NCBI GenBank assembly: GCA_028583415.1
Contig: CM053269.1
Location: 57,463,007 to 57,527,006, forward strand
Direction: 5' to 3'
Length of the DNA stretch: 64,000 nt
From: Protea cynaroides
Lineage: Eukaryota; Streptophyta; Magnoliopsida; Proteales; Proteaceae
The notes beneath the pieces were generated by a model. That model did no database searches. It saw only the letters and a program-made list of their open reading frames with translations, and was not told where the DNA came from. Shown here in pieces: positions 1 to 11,542 of this stretch. A program made the position numbers and the translations under genes. Each line of letters starts with the position of its first letter. Position 1 is the first letter of the stretch.

Positions 1-916
1 AAATCTGAGCTATGGCAAGAAGGGATGCTGTTTATTTTAAGTAGGATTTTATTCAGTATTTACCTTACTAGTTCATTTACCTATTATTTCCTTGTTAGTT
101 GTGTCACAAATTTGAAACTCATCTGGAAACCCTATTTAAGAGATGTAAGACTTATGCCACAATCAAGTTGAAAGAAATATAGTCGAGTTGCTTGATTAAG
201 TTACGAATTGGGTGAGATGCCCTCGGCCTGCGATTGGCTAACGTCCTTCCCTCTCTTGTTATTGTTTACCGTTGGAGATCACTGCACTATCGGTACCTTC
301 TTTGCAACCATTATTGATTCAACCACATTCGCTACTAGATTTGCATTATTAAGACTAAGTTCTAGGATCAGGGAATGAAAGTGATAGACAGATGTCATGG
401 CCTTAATCTTCACAAAATCAACTGTGCCACCACTTAGTACTACTCTAAAATTAAGTAAACCTTTCATCAAAGAGACCAGTTCTGCTTTTTATCTCCCCGT
501 GGTGGGGAAATTATCCATCCTACCTTGATGTAGGACTATGCTGAGGACATCATGAGGTTCCTTGGGGGCCTCATGATAAGATGAGACACTTTATGCTTGG
601 AAGGGACTTTGTCAATGCTAAGATATTGTCATGAGAGGAAAGGAGAGAGAGAGAGAGAGAAAGGTCGCTGCATGGGCTGACAAAAAGAAGAGCGGTACAA
701 ATATTTAAAGATAAAAAAAACCCAAAAACTAATAAAAAAATAAACTATAATTAAAAAGTGTAAAACAAAAACATGAGTTTGGGAGAATGAAAGAGAGCTT
801 CATTGCACTAGAGCTTTGAATACAACTTGATTGCTTGGTTCCTTGGCCAAATGAATGGCTAGGACTTACACAATTGTCCTCCATCCAACGGTTAGGAACA
901 TTCTGGCTGTGGAGCT
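1..916. other. Left-edge non-coding DNA
   Basis: I recognise no gene here. A 63-codon open frame at 279-470 (minus) matches nothing I know. The AT-rich first 250 bases, with a TATTTAAG box near 133, could be the end of an old LTR, but no partner or target duplication is visible. If the RPT3 exon at 4033-4533 belongs to a working gene, this stretch is probably in its first intron. Confidence 0.4.
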
Positions 917-1299
917 AAGGATGTAAATGGACCGAATTCAGTACGGATAGGGTACTATCCGGATTCGATCCAAAATTTGACAACCCCATCCGCATCCGGC
1001 TCCTCATTAGAATAACGAAAATCCGAATTCGAATTCGCATGTTAACCAGATTATCTGGTTAACATCCGATCCGAATCCAGAAAAATGTCGTTGTGTTGCG
1101 GAATGTGAACTTGACAGTGGAGTGGAGTTCAGATTAAGTAGCCTATCAAACTGTAATTGAAAACCCTTAAAATATCAGATTTAGTAACCTATGAAACTGT
1201 AATTGAAACCCCCAAAACTGTAATCGAAACCCCTAATAATTTGTTACAGTTTCTATCAAAAAAAAAATTAAATGAAAAAAAACCTAATTCTGCAAGATA

Positions 1300-1300
1300 A

Positions 1301-1350
<50 letters not shown>
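1300..1350. repeat. (AC)n(AG)n microsatellite
   Basis: A compound dinucleotide tract inside the 917-2118 element. The long reading frames over it are artefacts of the repeat. Confidence 0.95.
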
Positions 1351-1354
<4 letters not shown>

Positions 1355-1423
1355 ATAGGAAAAAACCACCAACAGATTTGAGAGAATTTCCTAAAAAACA
1401 ATAAAAAGATAATTGGGAGTAAC

Positions 1424-1424
<1 letters not shown>

Positions 1425-1456
<32 letters not shown>
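1425..1456. repeat. (GA)n microsatellite
   Basis: A second purine dinucleotide tract about 75 bp from the first, in the same element. Confidence 0.95.
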
Positions 1457-1458
<2 letters not shown>

Positions 1459-2118
1459 AAAGTATACTTAAAAACAAAACAACCTGCAAAACAACCGTGA
1501 AGGGCTGCAAACGATTTTCCAGGTACCTTCCTTTGTACCAGGAACAATCTCAAGCTAATCTTCATATTGGCCATTGGTCTCCGTGGATGCGAACGATTCA
1601 AACGGTATGGAAGCCCCTCCAAACTGAGATGCTGAGTGAAATCTTCTAGCAAATCTTTTGTTATTCTTTATATCCATAGCTTGTGCAAAATCCATTTGAA
1701 CCCACAAGCCTTTCTCTCTGTTTAAGACTCAGGAGCAGAAAATCCAGTCCTCAGAAAAGACACAAGAGAAGATCGTAGTAGGCGGCTTGTAGTTGGAGGC
1801 TAGTGGTTGGCGGCCAGAAACCCTAGTTTCGTTTCTTGTTTCTCTTCTTTCCTTGAGACCTCAACGCAAGAGAAGATACGACAAGAATAGAGGATCAGTC
1901 GGTCAAATACTCGAATATAAGGGTTATATACTTGAGGGTATTTGCGTCTTACCACACTATTAAACGGAGCGGATTATATCCGATCCGTTTAAGTGAAATC
2001 CGAATTTGCATCCGACTCCGACCCTAGATATCCGAATCCGATTGTTTGAATTTGGATTCTCTTAAACGGTTGCGAATTAGAATCGGATCCGAATTTTCGG
2101 CTATCCATTTACATCCTT

Positions 2119-3529
2119 ACATAGAGCCTAAAATATTCACACCTCCTCAAACGGAGAACTCTAGAATTATCTATAAACAAGTAATATGTACAAGTCCTTC
2201 CATTAAAGATTCCAACTGAATCTAGAAGACTCCAGCAACCTTCCTACACAAGTGTAGAGAATTCTAAGGAACAGGCCTTGCTTTGCCCAATGGACTAAGC
2301 TTACAGGCAAAATGAGGCTAGTCTGTGGGCTTTGGTGGCGGGCCATGACACAAAGCTGACTTTCATAATTGATCTCACCATAGTCAATGAGGTTAGCCAT
2401 TAGCAATACTGAAATCTATATAACAGTTGAAATACTTTTACATATTTTAATAATCAAATGAAAAAAACAAGTGAGAATTTTTAGGAATTTTTTTTTTTTT
2501 GGGTAAAAAGAATTTTTACGATTCATGGTTTAAGATAGCAGTAACATACATGGGATATATACTTGTCATATGAAAAGCACAAGGTGGTTATCTTGAAAAT
2601 TTTAATGAGATTTCAAAGAAAATCAATTATTTCACCCTAACAGACAAACAGATTGGCAAAACAAAATAATTATTTCTTTCTAAAATTGGTATTTATCACG
2701 AAAGAATAAAGAAGAAGATGAACGGACTACCTGATTATTAGCCACTGAAACCTACTAATGAAAGTAAATTATTCGTGGAAGGATGCAGGAATAGGTTCAA
2801 AAAATAAAATTATTTGAGGAATAGACACAAAGAATTCCAATGTTTCAGTGCCTTAGGGTCACAGATTACAACAGACACGCAAGGAACACAGAAACTCCAC
2901 AAACTCAAGGTATATCCCTATAAAGAAGAAGATAAAAGGGGAAAGGGATTCTAGAGATAGCAAAACCATAGTTTTATTTTATTATTTTGGTGGCTGGATT
3001 AGCTATGCATAATTTCATTATGGTTTTTCAAAAAATATTCAAGTACCATGACCACTTGACATCAAGTATTGTCCAGGATTTAAAATGTTAAGGCATAATC
3101 AAAATAGACAAGCCTGCTAAGCTCGCTTTTATTAGAACAACATTACTTCTGCATGGAAACATGAACTACTAGGACCTCCCTCCAGGGAAAGTTAAAACAT
3201 AAAAATTTCACCTAAAGTTGCAATTATCAGAGGAGAGGAGCCAGAGGATCTACTGAAGGAAGTCTGACTGTTAGTGAACATGCAGTAAATACCAGACTTC
3301 AGACTCTCAGCTGGTTGCCTGAAAAGATATGCCAGAGTAATACACATTCAAGGCTACTAATTTTAGGGAAGGAGGATACCCCCATGATGCCCGTGCCAAT
3401 AAATGAGAAGAGAACACTCTTTCTTGTGGGCTGATAAGTATAAGATGTGCTATTATTAATCTCCTCACTTCCCACCGTCCCCCAGATTAACCGATAATTA
3501 TTCGACCAGAAGAGAGCAATTATCGACAA
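2119..3529. other. Non-coding, probably RPT3 intron 1
   Basis: No conserved coding segment was seen. I looked on the minus strand for the AAA+ exon that should follow RPT3 exon 1 (a DIGG-type start) and did not find it. It is AT-rich and unique apart from one tiny LINE-tail insertion at 2484-2508. Confidence 0.4.
2484..2508 (-). mobile_element. Extremely 5'-truncated LINE tail with 10-bp target duplication
   Basis: Twenty-five bases, a poly(T) run followed by GGGTAAAA, lie between two copies of AGAATTTTTA (2474-2483 and 2509-2518). Poly(T) then GGGTAAA is the same 3' terminus as the LINE at 4911-8785, read on the minus strand. The simplest reading is a reverse-transcription insertion that copied only the tail. 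Confidence 0.6.
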
Positions 3530-4032
3530 GGCAAGGAGAATGGAGATAACCAAAGTGCCAAGAGAGTTCTAACCTCAACTAGAAAGTGCAAATCGAAATC
3601 AATAGCTGATTCCCATGAAAGTACGGTCAAGATAACCAAAAACAGACAGGAAAGAACGAAAGTTTCAATTTTTACAGCAACAATAACATCATCCTTTAAA
3701 TTCCATATAATATATATAACAGAAACCCTAAATAGCGGGATCGGAAACCCAGAAGTCCAAATGTACTTAATAGGAGGGTAACCATGGATTCTTCAACTAA
3801 TATGGGAATAATACGATACCCAGCTAATTCAAACAAAAAGGAAGAAAAGACGAGGAAGGAAAATGAATTTTCCAAAAGGAGCAGTCCTATAAATCCCAAG
3901 GATAAACTTTAACCCTATTACTGAAAATAATACTAGACCGAACACCAACCAAAATTGTGAGAGAAGGATTGTTGAGAAAAGAGAGATACCCCAAGTATCC
4001 AAAACCCTAATTATGGGGGAAAGAGAACTTAC

Positions 4033-4533
4033 ATTATATGTAACATCCGGCTTCTCAGACTGGCTCAACAACGAGATACTCGAGTCAGCTTCAGGTGGCA
4101 ACACGTCGACGAGGGCGTTGGAGTGCCGATGCAGAGCCACTGACGCTGAAGGCTTCAACAGCTCCCGATTAATGGTGCTGAGTATTCTAACATAGTAATT
4201 CGAGCCAGTTGTTGATCCGACAATGCCATTGTTCTGATCGACCATCTCCATAAACTGCCCGATAACGAGAGGAACCGACTGGATCCTCTTCACCTCCTCT
4301 TGAGCCCGAAGAAGCTCACGCTTCAAGTTCTTCTGCTCGTCCTTTACGTATTCTTCCTGAATATCGATGAACTCGAGTTGGCGCTGCAAAGATTTGAGGC
4401 GGCCATACAAATCATCCTCATCGGAAACAGATGACTGATCGGAAAACTTGTATGTATCAGATTTGGATGAAGAGAAAGCCGGCGGTGGTTCCGACGATGG
4501 TTTGGGGTCAACAACCATGGCTGATGCAGCCAT
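4033..4533 (-). CDS. RPT3: 26S proteasome regulatory ATPase RPT3 (subunit 6B), exon 1 only
   Basis: RPT3 is one of six AAA+ ATPases at the base of the 19S regulatory particle, which unfold and feed ubiquitinated substrates into the 20S core. This exon gives residues 1-167: an acidic, Ser-rich N terminus, a coiled coil (about 38-84, DDLYGRLKSLQRQLEFIDIQ onward) and the OB-like domain (about 85-160), ending at PDVTYN. A consensus donor (AAT|GTAAGT) follows at 4032. The AAA+ exons with Walker A and B are not in the window and should lie left of it, so intron 1 would exceed 4 kb. The start is the ATG at 4533; another in-frame ATG is at codon 6. The duplication breakpoint at about 3530 cuts this intron, so only this copy can still be joined to the rest of the gene. 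Confidence 0.93.
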
Positions 4534-4838
4534 TTTTTCTTCTTCGCTTTAGAGTTTCCAACGAAGCAGAAAAGTTCGTTCGCCTTCTATGATCAATCTC
4601 TCTCCGGTAGCGTGTGTTTCCAGAAAAGCCAGGGCTGCGAAAGGCAACACCAATTTCTGGGCCGGGGCACCCCTATCCAGGATTTAATCCTTTCCGCACC
4701 CGAAACACCTCCACAAGAGTGCAGATCCTCTCCCCGACTATTATCCATCCCCACATCTTTGGGAATCGTGAAAAAGGTCATAGGACCCACTCTGGAATGT
4801 GGGACCACACCCATGTAAATTGTCTCATAGTCATCAAT

Positions 4839-4864
4839 CTATAATTTTAATTTTTTTGATAAAA
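4839..4864 (-). mobile_element. Possible second LINE-tail insertion with 12-bp target duplication
   Basis: Twenty-six AT-rich bases ending in poly(T)-GATAAAA sit between ATAGTCATCAAT at 4827-4838 and 4865-4876. It resembles the insertion at 2484-2508 but is more degenerate. Copy B has a related T-rich stretch near 27690 without a clear duplication, so its age is uncertain. Confidence 0.45.
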
Positions 4865-4879
4865 ATAGTCATCAATTTC

Positions 4880-4882
<3 letters not shown>

Positions 4883-4911
<29 letters not shown>
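4883..4911. repeat. (TA)n microsatellite
   Basis: A TA tract abutting the poly(T) that marks the LINE 3' end. It is absent from the matching site in copy B. Confidence 0.9.
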
Positions 4912-4919
<8 letters not shown>

Positions 4920-5060
4920 TTGGGTAAAAGAGAAATTTATTCAATATGAGAGATAACCGCAGCATCTATATAAAGCAAGTCTGATAACCATGGAATCGAC
5001 TCTTACCAACCAACCTCTCTTTTACAAGTTATAGCCTTCCTAGCAAGGGTAGGAGCAACT

Positions 5061-5303
5061 GGATGCACATCGTCTCCTCCCAGTGATTTTGGGAGGACAC
5101 GGTAATCCATCTCGGATGGCTGCCACGTGGCTCTTGGTTGAATCTGAGACCCACGTCTGAGCCGACAACCCCTGTCGGCTCGACTTGTCGGCTGGGTGTC
5201 GGCTCGAACGTGAGTCTCAAATTTACTGAAAATCACGTGGCGGCCATCCAGGGCAGGTTGCCACTGTCCTCCCAGTGGCTCTGGGAGGACAGGATGCGGA
5301 TCC
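5061..5303. mobile_element. Foldback MITE, family M1 (in LINE 3' region)
   Basis: A 243-bp palindromic element with a perfect 10-bp target duplication AGGAGCAACT (5051-5060, 5304-5313). The ends are GGATGCACATCG and GATGCGGATCC. Each end folds on itself (TCCTCCCAGT...TGGGAGGA), and the centre is a second palindrome around GTGTCGGCTCG and its complement. M1 is my label for the family, which recurs at 6314, 11244, 11611, 18380, 27339, 42295, 43263 and 51841. It has no coding capacity. Confidence 0.9.
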
Positions 5304-5506
5304 AGGAGCAACTATATTCCCCCCCTTTGGAACATGTTTTAAAGGTTATATTTACATTAGAAGCACAACTTTCAGAAGAGATCATACATCTGATAACCAA
5401 AACCATAGAAATTACAAAATGCTCCAAATAGGTTTTTTCTGCTCCGCCAAAGAATCAATCACTTGTGAGCAATCTGATTCAATAATGATACGTTTAAAAC
5501 TTGACA

Positions 5507-6029
5507 TCAAAACCCACGCAGGCCATCACGAATAGCAATGGCTTCCCCTGTGGCAATAGTAGGGAATGAACATGATTTTGAAACTCCAAACAAACTCCTA
5601 CCAATTGAATCCCTCAAAATAAACCCAATACCTCCATATTCTTTTTTCACCCACTGCTGCATCTGTGTTAAGCTTGAAAACACCATTTGAAGGATGCAAC
5701 CAACGAACAATAGAACTCAAATCATCACCATCCCCTGTAATAGCCTCATTTGATATAGCAGAACTGTGAAGAGAAGGAAATGTTATCATACTGAATTCTT
5801 GCCAAGTTTTCTCAACACGTCTCACAACATTCAATGGATTAGAAATTTTTCTTTGAAAGCAAAACTTATTCCTGTCTTTCCATAGATACCAACACATAAA
5901 AGAGATGAAAGACAGAATCTTCCTTCTTTGAGCTTTAATCAAGCTTTCAGCAGTAGCCATATGTAATAACCAATCATAAAACTCTATATCCATAGACTGA
6001 GGTATATGAATAGACAAAGAAGAGGCCAA
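5507..6029 (-). pseudogene. LINE RNase H-like domain remnant
   Basis: Two overlapping frames cover it. One (5598-6029) holds the linker and the start of the domain (VRWLHPSNGVFKLNTDAA), the other (5507-5710) continues with GGIGFILRDS and EAIAIRDGL. These are hallmarks of the RNase H-like domain that plant LINEs carry after the reverse transcriptase. A frameshift near 5640-5700 separates the halves. It is not a host gene. Confidence 0.8.
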
Positions 6030-6313
6030 CCAGCATGCTCTAGCAAATGGAAATTGTAGTAAAACATGAGCAGCTCTTCTTGTTTAATATTTAATAACAA
6101 ATGATATGCAGACTTGACAAAAAAACTTACCATCCTTTGCTTCCTTCCAAATAAGTTGATCTCAACCATGAAATCAAGCAATGGGAATCCGCAAAATAGC
6201 ATCTACTTCAAATTACTGAAACAAATGATGCAGTACATTAACTTTCCAAATATGATTATGACCATCAATTAAATCTGACACCAAATTATAGTTGGAGTCC
6301 ACTAGTTTTAAGG

Positions 6314-6579
6314 GGATTCAAATCGTCTCCTCCCTGAGATTCAGGAGGAGGCCTCCCTGAGATTCAGGAGGAGGAATGGCGGCCTAGATGGATGGTCGAC
6401 ACATGACTCTCTGGTGAATCCGAGTCGTCCATCCGAGCCGACACCCCAGCCGACAAGCTGAGCCGACAAGGGTGTCGGCTCGGATGGATGGCTTGGATTC
6501 ACCCGAGAGCCAGGTGTCGGTCATCCATTGAAGTCGCCGCCCTTGCTCCCGAATCTTAGGGAAGAGACAATGTGGATCC
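6314..6579. mobile_element. Foldback MITE, family M1 (in LINE)
   Basis: 266 bp, with ends GGATTCAAATCG and CAATGTGGATCC. A 9-bp target duplication with one mismatch flanks it: GTTTTAAGG (6305-6313) and GTTTTTAGG (6580-6588). The left terminal hairpin is locally duplicated (CCTCCCTGAGATTCAGGAGG occurs twice). The central palindrome is the same GTGTCGGCTCGGATGGATGG type as in other members. Confidence 0.88.
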
Positions 6580-6836
6580 GTTTTTAGGAGATTATTTTAT
6601 GTCATTTAATTCCAGGAATCCATAGGTCAATCCAAATATTAATTTGAGTGCCATCTCCCACCTTCCACATCAAGCCCTTACACAAGATATCTTTGCCAAC
6701 TATAATACTCCTTCAAGCCCATGAGGGATTTGAGCCAAGTTTAGCATGCAAGAAGTCACAATTAGGAAAGTATATAGATTTTAAAAATTTAACCCAAAAG
6801 CCTTAGGATTAGAGTAACTCCTCCATGCCAATTTAG

Positions 6837-7091
6837 CTAGCAAAGGTTGGTTTTGTAATAAAGGGTACCTAAGACCAAGCCCTCCATCTCTCTTCGATAA
6901 ACACAATCTGTCCCAGCAACCCAATGCATATGCTTTTGAGAATCACCCTTAGACCAATAGAAAACTGTAGCAGCCTTTCTAATTATATCAAGTTGGGATC
7001 TAGGAATTTGAAAATGAGATCTCACATAATTTGAGCTAGTCAAAGTTATAGATTTCAACAATATTTCTTTACCTGCATTTAAGGGTGTCAA
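6837..7091 (-). pseudogene. LINE reverse transcriptase, C-terminal part
   Basis: Encodes AGKEILLKSITL followed by a FYW...MHWVAG segment, the typical post-palm region of plant LINE reverse transcriptases. It is cut from the palm part (7776-8130) by the nested element at 7081-7775. Confidence 0.75.
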
Positions 7092-7775
7092 AAATGGGTC
7101 TGGCCAGGTAGCACGGACAAAGCCAGCCCGATATAACTGAAACCCAGCCCAGACTGAACCTTAATGGACAGGTTTCGATCTCGAGGTGCATCGAAGGTGC
7201 CGACCGGGCGGGCTTGTAGAGCCCGACACCGTTTCAGCTCAGATTGAAACCAGACCGGACCGGCCAGTTAAGAAGCCCGAACTAGTCTGAACCAATAATA
7301 CCCAACCCGAACACCGATAAGGTCCATCTGGGCCTAGTTTCTTAATTTTAATGGTTTTAAATTTTGATGGATTATATTACACTGTTATAGTTCACTTCTT
7401 GATTCGAAAGATTATGTGAATCTATAGTTGAAAAGAGTATGTTAATTGTTATTGTTACATTTTACTGAATTACATATATATAGAAGGAATGATGTTAATT
7501 TTATAGATAGAAATAATAAAATATGCTATATATCTTACATATAGAATAAGCTCAATAAGCTTGATAAGCCCAGTCCAGACCGAACCAGTCCAAAATCACC
7601 TCAATAAGCCCAGTCCAATAACAAATCGATACCGAACCAGCTCGTTAGTTATTGTGTCCAGCGCAACCCAACCCAGCCCGAACTCTTAATGGTTATATTT
7701 TGGGTTGGGCTTGTAAAACCCAACATCGGTTCAGCCCAGACCGAAACCAGCCCGGACTGGCCCGATGACACCCTT
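7081..7775. mobile_element. hAT-like TIR element nested in the LINE
   Basis: The terminal inverted repeats are AAGGGTGTCA (7081-7090) and TGACACCCTT (7766-7775). The interior is full of CAGCCCAG/CCCGAAC words and has no transposase. It splits the LINE reading frame exactly between the ...LLSSA and AGKEILLK segments. The flanks (GTGCTAGT and ATGCAGGT on the minus strand) could be a decayed 8-bp duplication (5 of 8 match), which would fit hAT. Confidence 0.7.
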
Positions 7776-8130
7776 ACTAGCACTTGACAAAAGACAAGCT
7801 TTCCATTTCTGTAACTTAGACAAAGTTTTCTCCACATGATCAGCAAATAAGGACATTTTAGAAAGACCAAAGTCTGTCGGAAACCCTAGATACTTTGGAG
7901 GGCCTGAACCATATGGGATCTTGAAAACCCGAGAAAACCAGCGTCTAAACTTCATTCGGTATATTGGGACTAAATATGAAAGAGGATTTTTTAAAATTTA
8001 TCCTTTGCCCCGAAGCATTGCAATACATATTCAAACATTCTTGTAAATTTAAAACTTCATTCAGCTTAGCATTAGCAAACATCAAACAATCATCCGAATA
8101 GACCTTCCCAAAAACTTGTTTTTGTTCCAC
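7776..8130 (-). pseudogene. LINE reverse transcriptase, palm region
   Basis: Frames at 7945-8130 (SDDCLMFANAK, SGQRINFKKSS) and 7731-7955 (KYLGFPTDFGLSK, KLQKWKACLLSSA) together show the RT region with a DD motif and the downstream YLG segment. They are in different frames, so a frameshift near 7950 has broken it. Confidence 0.8.
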
Positions 8131-8145
8131 CTTTGAAGCATGCTT

Positions 8146-8499
8146 TTACCATAAAAGCAATTTCTTTTCCACTACCTCAGAAGATGTACCATTCATATCT
8201 TGTTCCCAACATTGAGCATCAATTTGCTTACATTCTTGATGTCTAAGCCACATAATCTCAAATCTGAAAGGCCGAATCCCTTTAAAATTTCTTCCCTTCA
8301 AATCAAGAATTAAAGGGTTATGATCTGACCCTGCAAAGGCCAATATAAAACCCAGAGCAGAATTGAAAAAACTACTCCAACTGGAATTTGCTAGCATTCG
8401 ATCAAGCTTAATTCTAATATTCTCACTCCTTTGTCTTCGATTATTCCAAGTAAAAGATGGGCCTTGAGTAGGAATATCGACTAAATGACACTCATCCAT
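8146..8499 (-). pseudogene. LINE endonuclease C-terminal remnant
   Basis: 117 codons with LVDIPTQGPSFTWNN, the LDRMLAN stretch and SDHNPL. This is the end of the exonuclease-endonuclease-phosphatase domain of plant LINE ORF2. The N-terminal half and the whole RT fingers region are missing. Confidence 0.8.
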
Positions 8500-8849
8500 C
8501 GCTCTTTGAAATTGTGAGCAGTCTCGAAAACAATTCCTATTACCTATTGACTTCTCCCTTCCATGCCTCTTGAGATCCTATCATTTTCAATTGTTCCCAA
8601 ACTTGTGGTCTTTTAGCCTTAATAGGATCTCCATAGACGCACGTCAGATAAAACTCCACATTCTGAGATAGTTTAACATAGCCATCAATAATTCGAGAGC
8701 TTCATGAAAAAATTTCTACCTCAATCCAGTTTGTCCACAAAAGGGCTGACTATTGAGGATCCACATAAACAGAGTGAGGAAAATTTGATATTTAAAAGGA
8801 TGGGAATTAAAATTAAAGATCTAACAGCTTAGACATTAGGAGACAATGT

Positions 8850-9006
8850 GTTCGGAATTCGGATCTCCTGCATATATATATATTCTCCATGGGATCCTAT
8901 CACTGTTGATGTGGGGGTATGGGGGGCCACTCCTAGAGTGTGGGATCCATTGAATATGGACGATGATGGAATCCCAATGAGGATACATGCAGGTGAACTA
9001 TTCTTA
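8850..9006. mobile_element. MITE, family M2
   Basis: 157 bp flanked by GAGACAATGT (8840-8849) and GAGATAATGT (9007-9016), a 10-bp target duplication with one mismatch. The copy B site near 27785 is empty (GGAAATAATGT). Related sequence occurs inverted at 11543-11950 and 29932-30070, and direct at 50350-50470. M2 is my label. Confidence 0.8.
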
Positions 9007-9016
9007 GAGATAATGT

Positions 9017-11243
9017 TTATGTGTCGTGCCTCCAAATCACTTACATAGAGATGAAGCCATTTATATCAATATTGATACCATTAGGCATAGTTATCGAGGC
9101 ATCACTTCTCCTACACCTATGTGTCTAGATGCCATTCAACCACCTTGGAAACTTGGGTGCCTAAACGGGTTCTTTGGACGTCCAATGACTCTCCAAACAC
9201 TTGTGGCCATGATAACAACGTCATTAAGCAAACCACCATGTCATATTTAATTATTTTATTGTTAAACGATAAAACAACAAGTCCACTAAGAATATTTCTT
9301 TTGGAAGCTTTAATATCAAAAGCAAGCTTAAGAGCCACGGAAGTGGGATAGCAAGCCTAAAGAGCCATGGAAGTGGGATCGCAATCATTTCTTGTCGTAA
9401 AGCAGTTCCAATCGTCCATCGGAAAGGTTAGGGTGGTCGGCATGCATACCAATGCAACCTAGCTTGTCCGATGGAATGCTGGACGACAATAGACAACCCC
9501 CACACACGAAAGAGGAGGTCTTCCTCATACTTCTTAAGTTTATAATATAAAGACTCAAAATTAGCAGTTGTTATTGGATCTTTCCTTTTTTTTTACTCAA
9601 AATTTTGATTTCTGTTTGGTAAAAATATTAGCCAATAGGAAGTGCAAAATCGTTTCTAAGCCAGATGGTATAATTGTCTTTTTATTAAAAGGAAACTCGA
9701 AAGCATATTCTACATTATCAGATAAAGTCAAGGACACAATTGATCAGTCATATTTCAAATTTGCACCGCAAAAGCATGTGAGATCCACTCCACATCCCTG
9801 TAAGAGATCATCTCATTAATTTCTAATAGCTATCATTTTCTTCTGTTCTCTCCTTTTATTTGTTCACTGCTTAGATTCTTGACTTACGCATCGAAATGAC
9901 CCATGTCCAAAGTCCGATCTCTTTTGTGTTTATCCTTTATCGTCTATAAATAGGTCTCACCTTAAAAAATTCGAAGGATTCCAACATTCTCTACCAACCT
10001 AAAAGCAAAATCCCAATAAAATTTAACCAATTATCTATTTTCTTATAATTTTCCATTTATGCAGTTCCTCATTGATTTAAGTGAAGATGAAGTTGAATTT
10101 TAACTAATTTTATAATTTTAGATAAGAACAATGCATTTTTTTGCAAGATCCTCATATCTATAATTGGATGAGGCCCAAATTGTATGAGCAAGTACTATCT
10201 CAAATCTCCCGCTCACTAATCAACCAAGAAAACAACTTATAAACAAAGGGGTTGAAAAAAAATAGAAGCTTAAAATACAAGGGAATAGATTAACACACTT
10301 TTTTTTTTTTTTTGATGAGAGCGAAATAGATGCCGACACACACGGGTTACATATATTATGGGTAGTAATCCATGTAACAATGGATCTTGATGTTTTCGAA
10401 AATCACAAGACAAATCTGAGTAATTTATTTTTATGGTTTTTTCAATTTAAATTATCTAGAGTTGAAAGAATGCACAATAATAGACACACAAAAATATGTC
10501 AATCCAAAAGGGAGCATTTTATTGAATTAGACCCTGAAATTTGATGCATGACAAATCTAGACCATGCAATGGTTTGAATGGACACATCATCTTTCCATGT
10601 GACAAAATAAATGTATTATGGTATTTGAAAAAATAATGACAATAATAATTTGCTATACAATATTATAAAAAAATTATATATATTTGGTAAATTTCTAAAA
10701 CTCCCTTTTTGTACTTAGTCTGTAATTAAATTCTTTTCATATTTTCCCCAAAAATAAAAGTTCCACCACTCTTTCTCCTTGATATTTTCAAATCCCTTTC
10801 CTTATCTATATCCCTTAACCATTACCCGTCACCCCTTTGTGTCTGCTCCTTTGCATCTCTCATTTTTCACTCTAATGGATGGAGGTAGGATTAAATCAGG
10901 GATTTGAAAATAGCAAAAGAGAAAAAAAAGGTGAAAATTTATTTTTTAATTAAAAATATATTATTAATAATTAGAAATTCTGAATAATTATAGGTTAAAG
11001 GGAGTTTTGGAAATTTATCCTCTATATTTTAATCTAAAACCTTGCACATGGACCAATCTCAATAACCAAAATGGTTGAATCACTCATCTACATAGCATAG
11101 TTTGGTGGACCCCCAAGACAAACCTTCCTTAATCGGTAGCTAGTGGAGGCAAATCAGAATAAAGTCTTTACCGTTACATTGCCCGCCTAGCTTAAATGGA
11201 ATAAAACCTGCGTCCTTATCCTCCAAAGAATCGTCTAGGTAAT
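9017..11243. other. Non-coding flank of copy A
   Basis: Colinear with copy B 27790-29865. The paired copies carry many indels and substitutions and share no frame, so I see no gene. A segment at 10301-10540 starts with poly(T) and is missing from copy B; it may be a small retroposon on the minus strand, but no target duplication was resolved. Confidence 0.6.
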
Positions 11244-11485
11244 CGATCCGCATCCTCTCCTCCCAGTGACTCTGGGAGGATGGTGGCAATCCTATTCGGA
11301 TGATCGACACGTGATTCTTGATGAATTCGAGTCCACGTTCAAGCTAACATCCCATATCGGCTTGGCTTGTCGGCTGGGGTGTTGGTTTGAACATGGGTCT
11401 TGGATTCATCGAGAGCCACGTGTCGACCATCCAAACAGAGTTGCCACTGTCCTCCCAGAATCGCTGGAGGAGACGATGTGAATAG
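11244..11485. mobile_element. Foldback MITE, family M1
   Basis: Ends CGATCCGCATCC and CGATGTGAATAG, with terminal hairpins TCCTCCCAGTGACTCTGGGA and a decayed right counterpart. The empty site is in copy B at about 29870-29885. The target duplication is unclear (GGTAAT against GGTTAT). Confidence 0.82.
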
Positions 11486-11542
11486 GGTTATATGTTCTAT
11501 CACAAATTAAAGAAAGTAATATGGTCAGTGTTATTTGAAGAG

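Larger units (their letters stand above)
917..2118. mobile_element. DNA transposon with 14-bp perfect terminal inverted repeats
   Basis: The ends are AAGGATGTAAATGG (917-930) and its exact reverse complement (2105-2118). Subterminal sequence at both ends is rich in GGATCCGAAT-like words. The interior holds (AC)n and (AG)n microsatellites and no transposase that I can see, so it is non-autonomous. No clean target-site duplication was found; the flanks share only GAGC(C)TA loosely. A fragment of the same family lies at 60909-61097. The superfamily is undecided. Confidence 0.65.
4911..8785 (-). mobile_element. Degenerate L1-type LINE retrotransposon
   Basis: On the minus strand the order is endonuclease (8499-8146), reverse transcriptase pieces (8130-6837), RNase H-like domain (6029-5507), 3' UTR, then poly(A) at about 4911-4921. 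That is the layout of plant L1-type LINEs with a C-terminal RNase H. The RT N-terminal part is missing between 8146 and 8130, so the element is internally deleted as well as broken by stops. It is absent from the corresponding place in copy B (near 27715-27740), so it inserted after the duplication. Two MITEs (5061-5303, 6314-6579) and a hAT-like element (7081-7775) are nested in it. The 5' boundary is approximate and no target duplication was resolved. Confidence 0.85.

Noticed and set aside
4612..4844. Plus-strand frames of about 70 codons beside RPT3
   Set aside because: They lie in the RPT3 5' region and are broken in copy B; no recognisable domain.
5029..5311. Overlapping open frames on both strands
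   Set aside because: They come from the palindromic M1 MITE; similar frames appear at other M1 copies.
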